NCBI RefSeq assembly: GCF_035953295.1
Contig: NZ_CP108370.1
Span: forward strand, 1,922,001-1,986,000
Length of the DNA: 64,000 nucleotides
Source: Streptomyces sp. NBC_01335
GTDB lineage: Bacteria > Actinomycetota > Actinomycetes > Streptomycetales > Streptomycetaceae
Direction: 5' to 3'
The translations under genes were made by a program, and so were the position numbers. Under the pieces are notes generated by a model. The model saw only the letters and a program-made list of their open reading frames with translations, was not told the origin of the DNA and ran no database searches. Numbering within the stretch: the first letter of the stretch is position 1; every line of letters begins with the position of its first letter. Shown here piece by piece: positions 19,463-28,931 of the stretch.

Positions 19463-20868
19463 CGGCCGGTGACCTCGCCCTCGGTCGAGTTCTCCAGCAG
19501 TGCCTGGGCAACCATCTCCAGGCCGACCGACCGGGACGCCTTCACCAGCACGACGTCTCCCGGGCGCAGTTCACTGCGCAACAGGTCGACGGCCGCCTGT
19601 GCGTCGGACACGTGCACCGACTCCTCACCCCACGAACCCTCGTTGTAAGCGCCCAGTTGCAGCCAGGAGGCTTCTCTTCCCCCGACCGCGACGAGCTTGC
19701 TGACGTTGAGCCGGACGGCAAGCCGTCCGACCGCGTCGTGCTCGGAGAGCGACTCGTCACCGAGCTCGGCCATCTGACCGAGCACCGCCCAGGTCCGCCG
19801 GCCCCTGCCCATGGCGGCCAGCGCACGGAGTGCGGCTCTCATGGATTCGGGGTTCGCGTTGTAGGCGTCGTTGACGACCGTCACACCGTCCGGACGCTCG
19901 GTGACCTCCATGCGCCAGCGGGAGAGGGTGCCCGCCTCGGAGAGCGCCTCGGCGATCTCGTGTACGGGCATGCCCAACTCATGGGCGACGGCGGCTGCGG
20001 CGAGCGCGTTCGACACGTGGTGCTCACCGTACAGGCGCATGGTCACCTCGCTGCACCCGGTGGGTGTGTGGAGGCTGAAAGCGGGGTGTCCGTCCGCTGT
20101 GAGACGGACGTTCTCTCCGCGTACGTCCGATTCGGGCGACTCTCCGAAGAGAACGACCCGCGCTTTCGTACGGGAGGACATGGCGCGCACGAGCGGATCG
20201 TCGGCGTTGAGGACGGCCACGCCGTCCTCGGGGAGCGACTCGACCATCTCGCCCTTGGCCTGGGCGATCTGCTCCCGGCCGCCGAACTCGCCGATGTGCG
20301 CGGTGCCGACGTTGAGGACGAGTCCGATCCGGGGCGGGACGAGTCCGGTGAGGTAGCGGATGTCGCCGATGTAGCGGGCGCCCATCTCCAGCACGAGGTG
20401 CTGGGTCTCCTCGGTGGCGCGGAGAGCCGTGACCGGCAGGCCGATCTCGTTGTTGAGGTTGCCCACCGGGTAGATGGTCGGCCCCATGCGCTCCATGAGC
20501 TGGGCGATGAGGTCCTTGGTGGAGGTCTTGCCCGCGGAACCGGTGAGGGCGACGACGGGCAGCCCGAGGCGATCGACGACGACGTGGCGGGCGAGGGCGC
20601 CGAGCGCCGCCACCACGTCGTCGACGACGATCGCGGGCACCCCGACGGGGCGGGTGGCCAGGACCGCGGCGGCTCCGGCCGCCACGGCGCCGGTGGCGTA
20701 GTCGTGGCCGTCGACCTGCTCACCGACGAAGGCGGCGAACAGGCTGCCCCGCTCCACCTTCCGGGAGTCGATGACGACCGGGCCGTCGACGACGACCGAG
20801 GTGTCCGGTATGTCGTGCGGCTGCCCGCCGACGATTTCGGCGATCTCGGCGAGGGAAAGGGCGATCAC
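19459..20868 (-). CDS. murF: UDP-MurNAc-tripeptide:D-alanyl-D-alanine ligase MurF
   Basis: MurF adds D-Ala-D-Ala to complete the pentapeptide precursor. The 469-residue protein has the N-terminal UDP-binding domain, the ATP loop TGSAGKTSTKD, and the central Mur ligase segment EMGARYIGDI. The C-terminal domain starts near VVNDAYNANPESM. A GTG start at 20868 follows the murE stop by four bases, with GGGATG upstream. Confidence 0.97.
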   Translation of the reverse strand: MIALSLAEIAEIVGGQPHDIPDTSVVVDGPVVIDSRKVERGSLFAAFVGEQVDGHDYATGAVAAGAAAVLATRPVGVPAIVVDDVVAALGALARHVVVDRLGLPVVALTGSAGKTSTKDLIAQLMERMGPTIYPVGNLNNEIGLPVTALRATEETQHLVLEMGARYIGDIRYLTGLVPPRIGLVLNVGTAHIGEFGGREQIAQAKGEMVESLPEDGVAVLNADDPLVRAMSSRTKARVVLFGESPESDVRGENVRLTADGHPAFSLHTPTGCSEVTMRLYGEHHVSNALAAAAVAHELGMPVHEIAEALSEAGTLSRWRMEVTERPDGVTVVNDAYNANPESMRAALRALAAMGRGRRTWAVLGQMAELGDESLSEHDAVGRLAVRLNVSKLVAVGGREASWLQLGAYNEGSWGEESVHVSDAQAAVDLLRSELRPGDVVLVKASRSVGLEMVAQALLENSTEGEVTGR

Positions 20869-20872
20869 TTGG

Positions 20873-22600
20873 TCATCCCTGACTGTTGTTCTCGTGGTGG
20901 GCTTCGTGCTGCTGGGTGGGTTCGGCGTCGGGGCGCCCCAGGGACCGCGCGATGGCCGCGCGGAGGACCTGACGGTCGTCGAAGGGGCGTACCACCCCGT
21001 GGACGTCCTGGCCCTGCTCGTGGCCCTTGCCGGCGACGAGGACGGTGTCGCCGGGCCGCGCGCGGGCGACGGCCGCGGCGACGGCCGCGGCCCGGTCCGC
21101 GTCGACCAGGACGTCGCCGCGTTCGTGGACGGGCACCTCGGCGGCGCCCGCGAGCATCGCCGAGAGGATCCGCAGCGGGTCCTCGGAGCGGGGGTTGTCG
21201 GAGGTCAGTACGGCGGTGTCGGCGAGGCGGGCCGCGGCGGCGCCCATCGGGCCGCGCTTGGTGGTGTCGCGGTCGCCGCCGCAGCCGAGCACGACGTGCA
21301 CCCGGCCCTGGGTGACCTTGCGCAGGGAGCGGAGCACCGATTCGACGGCGTCCGTCTTGTGCGCGTAGTCGACGACGGCGAGGTACGGCTGGCCCGCGTC
21401 GACGCGCTCCAGCCGGCCGGGGACGCCGGGGACGGCCGCGACGCCGTCGGCGGCGGTCTGCGGGTCGATCCCGGCGACGGCCAGCGTGACGATCGCGGCG
21501 AGGCTGTTGGCCACGTTGAACGGGCCGGGCAGCGGGGCCCGGGCGGAGATGCGCTCGCCGTCGGGGCCGACGACGGTGAAGGTGCTGTCCTGCGGCCCGA
21601 CTTCGACGTCCTCGGCGCGCCAGTCGGCGTCGGGGTGGCCCTCGGCGGAGAAGGTGGTGACGGGGACGCCGGCCTCGGTGACGAGCCTGCGGCCGTAGCT
21701 GTCGTCGTAGTTGACGACCCCTCGCCTGCTGCGCTCCGGGGTGAAGAGCTGCGCCTTGGCCTGGAAGTAGTCCTCCATGCCGGAGTGGAACTCCATGTGC
21801 TCCGGGCTGAGGTTGTTGAAGACGGCGACGTCGAAGACGCAGCCGTCGACGCGGCCCAGCACCAGCGCGTGACTGGAGACCTCCATGGCGACCGACTCGA
21901 CGCCGCGTTCGCGCATGACCGCGAAGAGGGCCTGGAGGTCGGTGGCTTCGGGGGTGGTGCGCTCGGACTTGATGCGCTCGTCGCCGATGCGGGTCTCGAC
22001 CGTGCCGATGAGCCCGGTGGCGTGTCCGGCGCCGCGCAGCCCGCCTTCGACGAGGTAGGCGGTCGTGGTCTTGCCGGAGGTCCCGGTGATGCCGATCTGG
22101 AGCAGGTCGGTGCCGGGGCGGCCGTAGATCTCGGCGGCGAGGTCGCCCATGACGGCGCGCGGGTCCTCGGCGACCAGCACCGGGAGTCCGGTGGCGGCGG
22201 CCCGGTCGGCGCCCGCGGGGTCGGTGAGGACCGCGACGGCGCCCAGTCCGGCCGCCTGGGCCGCGAAGTCGGCGCCGTGCAGCCTGGCGCCAGGCAGAGC
22301 CGCGTACACGTCCTGGGGGCGGACGGCCCGGGAGTCGTGGGTGATGCCGGTGACCTCGACCGCCGCGGGCAGTTCGAGGCCGAGGCGGGCGGCCGGCTCG
22401 CCGAGGGAGGTCGGCCTGAGCCGTTCCGGTCGGGGCGCTCCCGGGTAGTTCACGGGCGCGTCCTTCGGGGTGATTCGGTACTGATCAGCGTGGGGCACGG
22501 CGGTGAGCGTACCGGGCTGACCCGGCCTCTCGCGAAGTGAGGGGCCGGGGTTGCGGAACTTCTCATTCCGGTTCCCCGGATCGGGGGTGATGGTTGTCAC
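20873..22600 (-). CDS. murE: UDP-MurNAc-tripeptide synthetase MurE, DAP-adding type
   Basis: MurE adds the third residue of the stem peptide. The 575-residue protein has the Mur ligase loop GTSGKTTTAYL and the substrate motif DNPRSEDP, the signature of diaminopimelate-adding enzymes. Streptomyces walls contain LL-DAP, so the isomer is LL by inference. GTG 22600 is chosen because GGGGAG lies five bases upstream; this gives a low-complexity 60-residue N-terminal extension. A later GTG at 22498 lacks a ribosome-binding site. The same frame continues into ftsI as a shadow. Confidence 0.95.
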   Translation of the reverse strand: MTTITPDPGNRNEKFRNPGPSLRERPGQPGTLTAVPHADQYRITPKDAPVNYPGAPRPERLRPTSLGEPAARLGLELPAAVEVTGITHDSRAVRPQDVYAALPGARLHGADFAAQAAGLGAVAVLTDPAGADRAAATGLPVLVAEDPRAVMGDLAAEIYGRPGTDLLQIGITGTSGKTTTAYLVEGGLRGAGHATGLIGTVETRIGDERIKSERTTPEATDLQALFAVMRERGVESVAMEVSSHALVLGRVDGCVFDVAVFNNLSPEHMEFHSGMEDYFQAKAQLFTPERSRRGVVNYDDSYGRRLVTEAGVPVTTFSAEGHPDADWRAEDVEVGPQDSTFTVVGPDGERISARAPLPGPFNVANSLAAIVTLAVAGIDPQTAADGVAAVPGVPGRLERVDAGQPYLAVVDYAHKTDAVESVLRSLRKVTQGRVHVVLGCGGDRDTTKRGPMGAAAARLADTAVLTSDNPRSEDPLRILSAMLAGAAEVPVHERGDVLVDADRAAAVAAAVARARPGDTVLVAGKGHEQGQDVHGVVRPFDDRQVLRAAIARSLGRPDAEPTQQHEAHHENNSQG

Positions 22601-22730
22601 TGGTGCTCCCCTGGGAACGTACGAGGTCACGGCCGGGTCCGGTGCGCGGCGCGGCTCGCCCTTCGGTGCGCGCGGCCGGAACGTCTCCGTCCGCCCGGCG
22701 CGCGCCGCGGTCGTGCCGCGCCCTGTCCGG

Positions 22731-24704
22731 TCAGCCGCCCGGCTCGAAGGAGACCGGCAGTGCGGGCGCCTTGCTGCCGCTCGGTGGGGTCTGGAGGGTC
22801 TTGAGGGCGAACTCCATGACCTTCTTGTAGATCGGCCCGCAGATCTGGCCGCCGAAGTAGTTGCCCTTGGTGGGGTTCTGGATCGCGCAGTAGACGGTGA
22901 TCTGCGGATCGTCGGCGGGTGCGAAGCCGGCGAAGGAGGCGGTGTAGCCGTCGTACACGCCACTGACCGGGTCCACCCGGTTGGCGGTACCGGTCTTGCC
23001 CGCCACCCGGTAGCCCGGGATGCGCGCCTTGGTGCCGGTGCCCTCCTCGTCGCTGACGACGGACTCCAGCATGGTGGAGACCTCCTTGGCGGTCTTCTCG
23101 CTGACCACCCGGGTCTCCTCGGGCTTGGTGGCGTCCGTGTAGCGGCCGTCGGGGCCCTTGGTGCCGCGGACGAGCGTGGGGGCGATCCGTACCCCGCCGT
23201 TGGCGATCGTCGAGTAGACCGAGGCCGCCTGGACGGCGTTGAGCGAGAGGCCCTGGCCGAAGGGGATCGTGTACTGCTGGGAGGTCGACCAGTCCTGGGG
23301 CTCGGCGAGGATGCCCGGCGACTCGCCGGGGTAGCCGAGGCCGGTGGGGCTGCCGATGCCGAACTTGTGGAGGTAGGAGTAGAGGACCTTGTTCGCCTCG
23401 GGCTGGGTCTTTCCGAGCTGACCCGTCGCCAGGATGGTGCCGATGTTGCTGGACTTGGCGAGGACGCCGTTGAGCGTGAGGTACCAGGTCTTGTGGTCGA
23501 TGTCGTCCTTGAAGAGCCGGTCCCCGCGGTGCAGCCGGTTGGGCACGGTGACGTGCGTGAGGGGGGTGGCGGCGCCCTCCTCCAGCACGGCGGCCATGGA
23601 CATGACCTTGGCGGTGGAGCCGGGCTCGTACACGTCCTGGAGCGCCGCGTTGCCCAGCGAGCCCGCGTCGACGGTGGAGAGGTCGTTCGGGTCGAAGCCC
23701 GGGGCGTTGGCCAGGGCCAGCAGCTCGCCGGTCCTGGTGTTCTGCACGACGACGTACCCGCCGTCCGCCTTGGACGCCTCGACCTGCTCGCTGATGGCCC
23801 GCTGGGCGGCCCACTGGATGTCCCGGTCGATGGTGAGCTCGACGTCCGTGCCCTCGACCGCCGGGATCTCCTTGGCACCGGCGGTCGGCACCCGGCGGCC
23901 GCCCGACTGGGCGTACCGGATCTTCCCGTCCTGGCCGGAGAGCTCCTCGTTCAGCTGGGACTCCAGGCCGCCGCCGCCCTTGCCGTCGGCGTTGACGAAG
24001 CCCAGTATCCCGGCGGCGAGGTCGCCGTTCGGATAGACGCGCTTGGTCGTCGGCTCCTGGAAGACGCCCGCCAGTACGCCGGTCGCGTCCCCGCCGTCCT
24101 CGGCCGCCTTGTCCGCGAGGACCGACTTCAGGTCCTTGATCTGCTTCCAGACCTGCGGGGTCTGCCGCCGGGCGAGCACGGTGTAGCGGCTCTCGGGCTT
24201 GGAGAGCTGCGCGGTGAGGGTGGCCGCGTCCTTGCCGAGGATGGGGGCGAGGAGGGCCGCCGCCTGCTCGGGGGCGTCCGGGATCTTGCTCTCGGCCGGG
24301 GTGAACATCTTGGGGTCGGCCGTGATGTCGTACGCGTCGACGCTGGTGGCCAGCGCGATGCCGTTGCGGTCGGTGATCTCGCCGCGTTCGGCGGCGACGG
24401 TGTACTCGAGGTAGCGGTTCTCCTTGGCCTTCGCCGAGTACGCGTGCGCGTCGACGGCCTGGACCTGGAGGAGCCGGGCCGTGAACACCAGCATGACGAG
24501 GGTCAGCCCGAGGCTGACCAGGCGCAGCCGGGGGCGCGGGTTGCCCAGGCGCAGGGAGCGCGGCGCGGGGCGGCCCGGCCTGCCGGACGAGGGGCGCCGG
24601 GCTTCGGGGCGGGCGGTGGGCCGGGGGCGTCCCGTACCGCCGGAGGCCCCCCGGGGGCGTGCGGGGCCGGGCACACGGCGGCGCGGCGGTTCCTTGGACG
24701 GCAC
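22731..24704 (-). CDS. ftsI: Septal transpeptidase FtsI (PBP3, class B)
   Basis: FtsI cross-links septal peptidoglycan and works with FtsW. The 657-residue product has a basic, Pro-rich cytosolic tail, one membrane helix (about residues 60-80), a dimerisation or pedestal domain and a transpeptidase domain. The catalytic motifs are S363-T-A-K366, S418-S419-N420 and K570-T-G572. The GTG start lies four bases after the ftsL stop with GGTGA just upstream. This is a penicillin-binding protein and a beta-lactam target. Confidence 0.97.
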   Translation of the reverse strand: MPSKEPPRRRVPGPARPRGASGGTGRPRPTARPEARRPSSGRPGRPAPRSLRLGNPRPRLRLVSLGLTLVMLVFTARLLQVQAVDAHAYSAKAKENRYLEYTVAAERGEITDRNGIALATSVDAYDITADPKMFTPAESKIPDAPEQAAALLAPILGKDAATLTAQLSKPESRYTVLARRQTPQVWKQIKDLKSVLADKAAEDGGDATGVLAGVFQEPTTKRVYPNGDLAAGILGFVNADGKGGGGLESQLNEELSGQDGKIRYAQSGGRRVPTAGAKEIPAVEGTDVELTIDRDIQWAAQRAISEQVEASKADGGYVVVQNTRTGELLALANAPGFDPNDLSTVDAGSLGNAALQDVYEPGSTAKVMSMAAVLEEGAATPLTHVTVPNRLHRGDRLFKDDIDHKTWYLTLNGVLAKSSNIGTILATGQLGKTQPEANKVLYSYLHKFGIGSPTGLGYPGESPGILAEPQDWSTSQQYTIPFGQGLSLNAVQAASVYSTIANGGVRIAPTLVRGTKGPDGRYTDATKPEETRVVSEKTAKEVSTMLESVVSDEEGTGTKARIPGYRVAGKTGTANRVDPVSGVYDGYTASFAGFAPADDPQITVYCAIQNPTKGNYFGGQICGPIYKKVMEFALKTLQTPPSGSKAPALPVSFEPGG

Positions 24705-24708
24705 TGCG

Positions 24709-25320
24709 TCACCTGCCGGGGCTCGTCGGGGTCGTGGTCGCCGCGATGGGCTCCGTCGGGTTCGCGGAGGCGGCCGGTGAGGAGGACGCGGCGGACGGTA
24801 CGGGGGTGGGCGGGGCGCTCTCCGCGGGGCTCGCGGACTCCTCGGACCCTGCCGCCCCGGCGGCCTGGGGGTCCCCGGTCGCCCGGGGTTCCTCGTCGGG
24901 CGCGGGTTCGTCCGTCGCGGCCGGGGTGGGCGTGGGTTCCGGGTCGGGTTCGGCGGTGACCTCGGCGGGGACGCCCCGGACCGTGCCGTCCGGGTTGAGG
25001 AAGGCGGGGCTGCCGCCGGGGACCATGCCCAGCTCCCTGGCCCGCCGCTCCAGCGCGTCGGGCTGCGAGTAACCGTCCACGTCCCGCTGGAGCGCCTGCT
25101 CCTCGTCGGTGAGGTCGGTCGTCTGCTTGCGCAGTTCGCTGAGGCGGAACGAGCCCTCGTTGAGCGCGGAGTTCAGCAGCAGGAGGCTGATCAGCCCGCC
25201 GCCGAGGAGGACCACGACCAGCAGCATGAAGGGGGTGCGGGCCGCGTTGCTCGGCCCCGACGGCATCAGCCCGGCGAGGCGGGCGGCGCGTCCCTTCAGC
25301 GGCGCGGCCGGCCGGTTCAC
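24709..25320 (-). CDS. ftsL: FtsL-like division protein with Pro/Ala/Thr-rich tail
   Basis: The 203-residue product has a short basic cytosolic part and one membrane helix (about residues 30-50). A leucine-zipper-like coiled coil follows (about 50-100, ELRKQTTDLTDEEQALQRDV), then the LGMVPGGSPAFL segment seen in actinobacterial FtsL. The last 85 residues are Pro/Glu/Ala/Thr-rich and probably disordered in the wall space. FtsL links FtsQ, FtsB and FtsWI. Sequence is poorly conserved in this family, so position between rsmH and ftsI carries much of the call. GTG 25320 has GGGAGA eight bases upstream. Confidence 0.88.
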   Translation of the reverse strand: MNRPAAPLKGRAARLAGLMPSGPSNAARTPFMLLVVVLLGGGLISLLLLNSALNEGSFRLSELRKQTTDLTDEEQALQRDVDGYSQPDALERRARELGMVPGGSPAFLNPDGTVRGVPAEVTAEPDPEPTPTPAATDEPAPDEEPRATGDPQAAGAAGSEESASPAESAPPTPVPSAASSSPAASANPTEPIAATTTPTSPGR

Positions 25321-25375
25321 CGCGTCGTCTCCCGCACACCGGCGCGGTCGCCGGGCGTACGCCCCCGGGGCGCGG

Positions 25376-26341
25376 TCACCGCTCGTCCTCGCGGATGCGT
25401 TCGGCGCCGCGCAGCCGGGCCGGGGCGGCCCGCCGGTTCTCGGCGACCTCTTCCTCGGTGGGCAGCTCCGCGCCCCGGGTGAGGAGCTTGAGGCGGGGCT
25501 GGTAGCGCTCGGGCACCACGGGCAGTCCGGGCGGCGCGGTGTTCGCCGCACCCGCCGCGAACACCTGCTTGACCAGCCGGTCCTCCAGCGAGTGGTAGGA
25601 GAGCACGGCGATCCGGCCGCCGACGGCGAGGGAGGCGACCGCGGCGGGGATGGCGTTCTCCAGGACGGTGAGCTCGCCGTTCACCTCGATGCGCAGTGCC
25701 TGGAAGGTGCGCTTGGCCGGGTTGCCGCCGGTGCGCTTGGCGGCCTGCGGGAGGGAGTCGCGGATCAGCTCGACCAGCCGGGCGCTGTTGGTGAACGGTT
25801 CCTTCTCGCGCTCGCGCACGACGGCGGAGACGATCCGCTTGGCCTGCTTCTCCTCGCCGTACGCGCGCAGGATGCGGACCAGTTCGCCCGGCGGGTAGGT
25901 GTTGAGGACCTCCGCCGCGCCGATCCCGGTGGTCTGGTCCATGCGCATGTCGAGCGGCGCGTCCTGGGCGTACGCGAATCCCCGGTCGGCCTCGTCCAGC
26001 TGCATGGAGGAGACGCCGAGGTCGAAGAGGACGCCCTGGGCCTTGGGGATGCCGAGCCGGTCCAGCACCTCGGGCAGTTCGTCGTAGACCGCGTGCACCA
26101 GGGTGGCGCGGTCGCCGTACGGGGCGAGGCGCTCGCCGGAGAGCCGGAGCGCCTCCTTGTCCCGGTCGAGGGCGACGAGCCGTACCTCGGGGAAGGCGGT
26201 GAGCAGGGCCTCGCTGTGTCCGCCGAGGCCGAGGGTGCAGTCGACGACCACCGGTGGGTTGCCGCCCGCCCGCTCCAGAGCCGGGGCCAACAGGTCCAGG
26301 CATCGCTGGAGCATCACCGGGACGTGTCGGGTCTGGCTCAA
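25376..26341 (-). CDS. rsmH: 16S rRNA (cytosine-1402-N4) methyltransferase RsmH
   Basis: RsmH (MraW) methylates C1402 in the ribosomal decoding centre using S-adenosylmethionine. The 321-residue protein has the SAM site [35 protein letters not shown], and the C-terminal [13 protein letters not shown]. The start codon is TTG at 26341, with GAGAGGG four bases upstream; there is no in-frame ATG or GTG nearby. It is the first gene of the dcw operon here, with no mraZ before it. Confidence 0.96.
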   Translation of the reverse strand: MSQTRHVPVMLQRCLDLLAPALERAGGNPPVVVDCTLGLGGHSEALLTAFPEVRLVALDRDKEALRLSGERLAPYGDRATLVHAVYDELPEVLDRLGIPKAQGVLFDLGVSSMQLDEADRGFAYAQDAPLDMRMDQTTGIGAAEVLNTYPPGELVRILRAYGEEKQAKRIVSAVVREREKEPFTNSARLVELIRDSLPQAAKRTGGNPAKRTFQALRIEVNGELTVLENAIPAAVASLAVGGRIAVLSYHSLEDRLVKQVFAAGAANTAPPGLPVVPERYQPRLKLLTRGAELPTEEEVAENRRAAPARLRGAERIREDER

Positions 26342-26375
26342 TGCGCCCTCTCAGGCTCAGGTCCGTGAGGCGGCA

Positions 26376-26472
26376 CGTGCGGCCTGGTCCCCGCCCGCTC
26401 AGAAGGGGAGGCCTGCCGGCGCCGGGGAAGAGGCGCCGGCCTGCCATGAGCGGGAGAGGGCCGGGCCGCACG
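26376..26472 (-). repeat. Three-arm nested hairpin in the rsmH leader
   Basis: Three perfect arm pairs nest inside one another: 26376-26384 with 26464-26472 (9 bp), 26394-26400 with 26448-26454 (7 bp) and 26415-26423 with 26432-26440 (9 bp). The inner loop is eight bases. It ends about 35 bases before the rsmH start codon. Confidence 0.75.
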
Positions 26473-26591
26473 TTCGTCGCGCATCACGGGGACATCGGGA
26501 ATGCGGAGAAATACGGGGTGGAGAGTTGTATGGAGTTGTACGGACTTCCGCGGTGCATTGCCGAAAATGCCGGGCACCGCTGAAACCCGCT

Positions 26592-26628
26592 GGGACCACC
26601 GGGGACCACGGGAGCCACCGGAGCCGCA
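26592..26628 (-). repeat. Four degenerate 9-10 base direct repeats upstream of rsmH
   Basis: On the rsmH strand the region reads as successive copies related to GTGGTCCC, spaced nine to ten bases apart. Two copies are identical and two diverged. The layout resembles MraZ operators, which consist of short TGGG-type repeats at ten-base spacing. Confidence 0.45.
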
Positions 26629-26905
26629 GGAGTTGCGGAAGGGACCGGAACATGCGGCACGAACGCGTGGAACCGCGGAGCGTGACCGGCCTCGCGGCCG
26701 GTCGGTAACTTCGCGTCACTTTAGTCCACCCTGCCATTCGATCGATTCCGGATCAACGAACCTCCCAGCGCGTCGCCCCGCTCCGGTGGCCCCCGGTCCT
26801 CACCCGGACGGGCGAGCGCGGGCGAGTCCTGTGGGTTAGCTCACAACAAGCCTCGTTGACGTTCTTTGTCCTTTTCCCCGAGCCGCTCCGAGCAGGTGGG
26901 GCGGC

Positions 26906-26911
26906 TAACGT
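26906..26911 (+). promoter_or_regulatory. -10 box of a probable leaderless transcript (beta-carbonic anhydrase gene)
   Basis: TAACGT ends seven bases before the ATG at 26919, and no Shine-Dalgarno sequence is present. Transcription would start at or next to the start codon. Confidence 0.55.
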
Positions 26912-26918
26912 CGTAGTC

Positions 26919-27482
26919 ATGTCGACTTCCGCGCAGTCTCCTTCCGCCGCCGCCCCCGCCACCCCGGACGCGCCCCGCCCGGGCGACACCGTCACGGACC
27001 ACCTGGTGAAGGCGAACGCCCAGTACGCGAGCGCGTTCAAGGACCCGGGCATGGACGCCCGCCCGGTCCAGAAGGTGGCCGTGGTCGCCTGCATGGACGC
27101 GCGCATCGACCTGCACGCGGCGCTGGGCCTGGAGCTCGGCGACTGCCACACCATCCGCAACGCGGGCGGTGTGGTCACCGACGACGTGATCCGGTCGCTC
27201 ACCATCAGCCAGCGGGCGCTCGGCACCCGCAGCGTCATACTCATCCACCACACCAACTGCGGTCTGGAATCGCTGACCGAGGGCTTCCGCCACGAGCTGG
27301 AGCTGGAGGTCGGCCAGCGGCCGGTGTGGGCGGTGGAGTCCTTCTCCGACGTCGACCAGGACGTGCGCCAGTCGATCCAGCGGGTCCGCACCTCGCCGTT
27401 CCTCCTGCACACGGACGACATCCGGGGCTTCGTCTTCGACGTCACGACCGGTCTGCTGCGCGAGATCTCCCCGGCCTCCTGA
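26919..27482 (+). CDS. Beta-class carbonic anhydrase-like protein
   Basis: Beta-carbonic anhydrases interconvert carbon dioxide and bicarbonate at a zinc ion. The 187-residue product has the zinc ligands C58, H111 and C114 and the catalytic Asp-Arg dyad D60/R62 in CMDAR. The RNAGG segment is also present. The first 22 residues are Ala/Pro-rich. ATG 26919 is chosen over an upstream alternative because homology begins after it and a -10 hexamer sits seven bases before it. It is monocistronic with a terminator about 100 bases downstream. Activity is inferred from the conserved site. Confidence 0.85.
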   Translation: MSTSAQSPSAAAPATPDAPRPGDTVTDHLVKANAQYASAFKDPGMDARPVQKVAVVACMDARIDLHAALGLELGDCHTIRNAGGVVTDDVIRSLTISQRALGTRSVILIHHTNCGLESLTEGFRHELELEVGQRPVWAVESFSDVDQDVRQSIQRVRTSPFLLHTDDIRGFVFDVTTGLLREISPAS

Positions 27483-27884
27483 CGCCGGGGGGCGCGCCGT
27501 CGACGTGCCGCCGTCCGGCCCGAGGCCGGCAGACGGCACCTTGACGACCCGCCCCCAGTCACTTGACGACCCGCCCCAGCCCCCGGCGACCCCGCGCTCC
27601 GCGCCGGGGTCGCCGTCCTCGTCACGGGGCCACCTCCGGACCCCCTTCCACCAGCCGCCTTCTCCGGCCCTCCGCACTTTTTTCCGACTCGTACCCGCAT
27701 CCGAATATCGACAACACCCGACATATCGGCCCGGGTTGGCCGGAGGCGAGTGACACGAAGCGGTAACGGCAACAAGAATGCGGTGGGTGACGCACTCCGG
27801 GGCTTCCGGAGGGGCGTCCGCAATCGGGGTGGGCCAGGCCGTTCGGCGGCGCGGGCCCGTGCGTGAAGGGCCGAGGAGGACCGG
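27483..27884. other. Intergenic region before moxR
   Basis: This 402-base region contains a 17-base direct repeat (27540-27556 and 27562-27578, one mismatch) and a terminator hairpin. It also has an AT-rich patch near 27680-27735 with an imperfect inverted repeat around 27701-27729, a likely promoter or operator zone for moxR. No gene is visible. Confidence 0.5.
27584..27615 (+). terminator. Terminator after the beta-carbonic-anhydrase gene
   Basis: A perfect 11-base-pair stem (27584-27594 with 27605-27615) with a ten-base loop lies about 100 bases after the stop codon. Confidence 0.6.
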
Positions 27885-28931
27885 GTGACCACCTATGACG
27901 AGCGAACGAACCTCACTGATCTGACCACCACGACGGAGCGGGTGCGCGGGTCGGTGGAGCGCGTGATCGAGGGCAAGCCCGAGGTCGTGCGGATCGCGCT
28001 GACCGTGCTGCTCGCCGAGGGTCACCTGCTGATCGAGGACGTGCCCGGAGTCGGCAAGACCATGCTGGCCAAGGCGCTGGCCCGGTCCATCGACTGCTCG
28101 GTGCGCCGCATCCAGTTCACCCCGGACCTGCTGCCCTCGGACATCACCGGGGTGTCCGTCTTCGACCAGCAGCGCAAGGACTTCGAGTTCAAGCCGGGCG
28201 CCATCTTCGCCCAGATCGTGATCGGCGACGAGATCAACCGCGCGTCGCCCAAGACGCAGTCCGCCCTCCTCGAATCGATGGAGGAGCGGCAGGTCACGAC
28301 CGACGGGCAGACCTACGCGCTGCCCGACCCCTTCATGGTCGTCGCGACCCAGAACCCGGTCGAGATGGAGGGCACCTACCCGCTGCCGGAGGCCCAGCGC
28401 GACCGGTTCATGGCCCGGGTGTCCATGGGCTACCCCAGCCTCGACGCCGAGCTGCGGATGCTCGACGTGCACGGCGGGGTCCCGCCGCTGGACGACCTCC
28501 AGCCGGTGGCCCACGCCCAGGACATCGTGAAGCTGATCGACGCGGTCCGCTCGGTGTACGTGGCCGAGTCGGTGCGGCGGTACACCGTCGAGCTGGTCCA
28601 GGCCACCCGCAGCCACCCCGACCTGCGGCTCGGCGCCTCCCCCCGGGCCAGCCTCCATCTGCTGCGCGCGGCAAAGGCGTCGGCGGCCCTCGGCGGCCGG
28701 GACTACGCGCTGCCCGACGACGTCCAGGCGCTCGCCGTACCGGTACTCGCCCACCGTCTGCTGCCCACCGCCCAGGCCCAGCTGAACCGCCGCACGGCGG
28801 AGCAGGTGGTGGCGGAGATCCTGCAGCGCACGCCCGTACCCACCTCGCCGGACGACCGGTCCGCCGGCCGGCGCGTAGCCCCGTACCCGCAGGGCGGTCC
28901 GGCGTACGCGCCCGGCACGCGGCGGCCGTGA
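27885..28931 (+). CDS. MoxR-family AAA+ ATPase
   Basis: MoxR ATPases act as chaperones, often on a VWA or DUF58 partner encoded next door. The 348-residue protein has Walker [12 protein letters not shown], Walker [10 protein letters not shown] and the sensor sequence [18 protein letters not shown]. The last 35 residues are Pro/Arg-rich and variable. The GTG start has GAGGAGG five bases upstream. Its stop overlaps the DUF58 start by one base, so it forms a moxR/DUF58/transglutaminase operon. The client is not known. Confidence 0.95.
   Translation: MTTYDERTNLTDLTTTTERVRGSVERVIEGKPEVVRIALTVLLAEGHLLIEDVPGVGKTMLAKALARSIDCSVRRIQFTPDLLPSDITGVSVFDQQRKDFEFKPGAIFAQIVIGDEINRASPKTQSALLESMEERQVTTDGQTYALPDPFMVVATQNPVEMEGTYPLPEAQRDRFMARVSMGYPSLDAELRMLDVHGGVPPLDDLQPVAHAQDIVKLIDAVRSVYVAESVRRYTVELVQATRSHPDLRLGASPRASLHLLRAAKASAALGGRDYALPDDVQALAVPVLAHRLLPTAQAQLNRRTAEQVVAEILQRTPVPTSPDDRSAGRRVAPYPQGGPAYAPGTRRP

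Larger units (their letters stand above)
26342..26918. other. Divergent control region between rsmH and the beta-carbonic-anhydrase gene
   Basis: This 577-base stretch has no convincing gene. For rsmH it holds the nested hairpin (26376-26472), short direct repeats (26592-26628) and an AT-richer patch at 26708-26760 where a promoter could lie. That implies a leader of about 350 bases. For the plus-strand gene it holds a -10-like TAACGT at its end. Confidence 0.6.

Noticed and set aside
20873..23878. A possible 1,001-residue fusion of MurE with upstream sequence
   Set aside because: The extra 426 residues are out-of-frame ftsI sequence of biased composition; ftsI itself is intact in another frame, and MurE has a good start at 22600.
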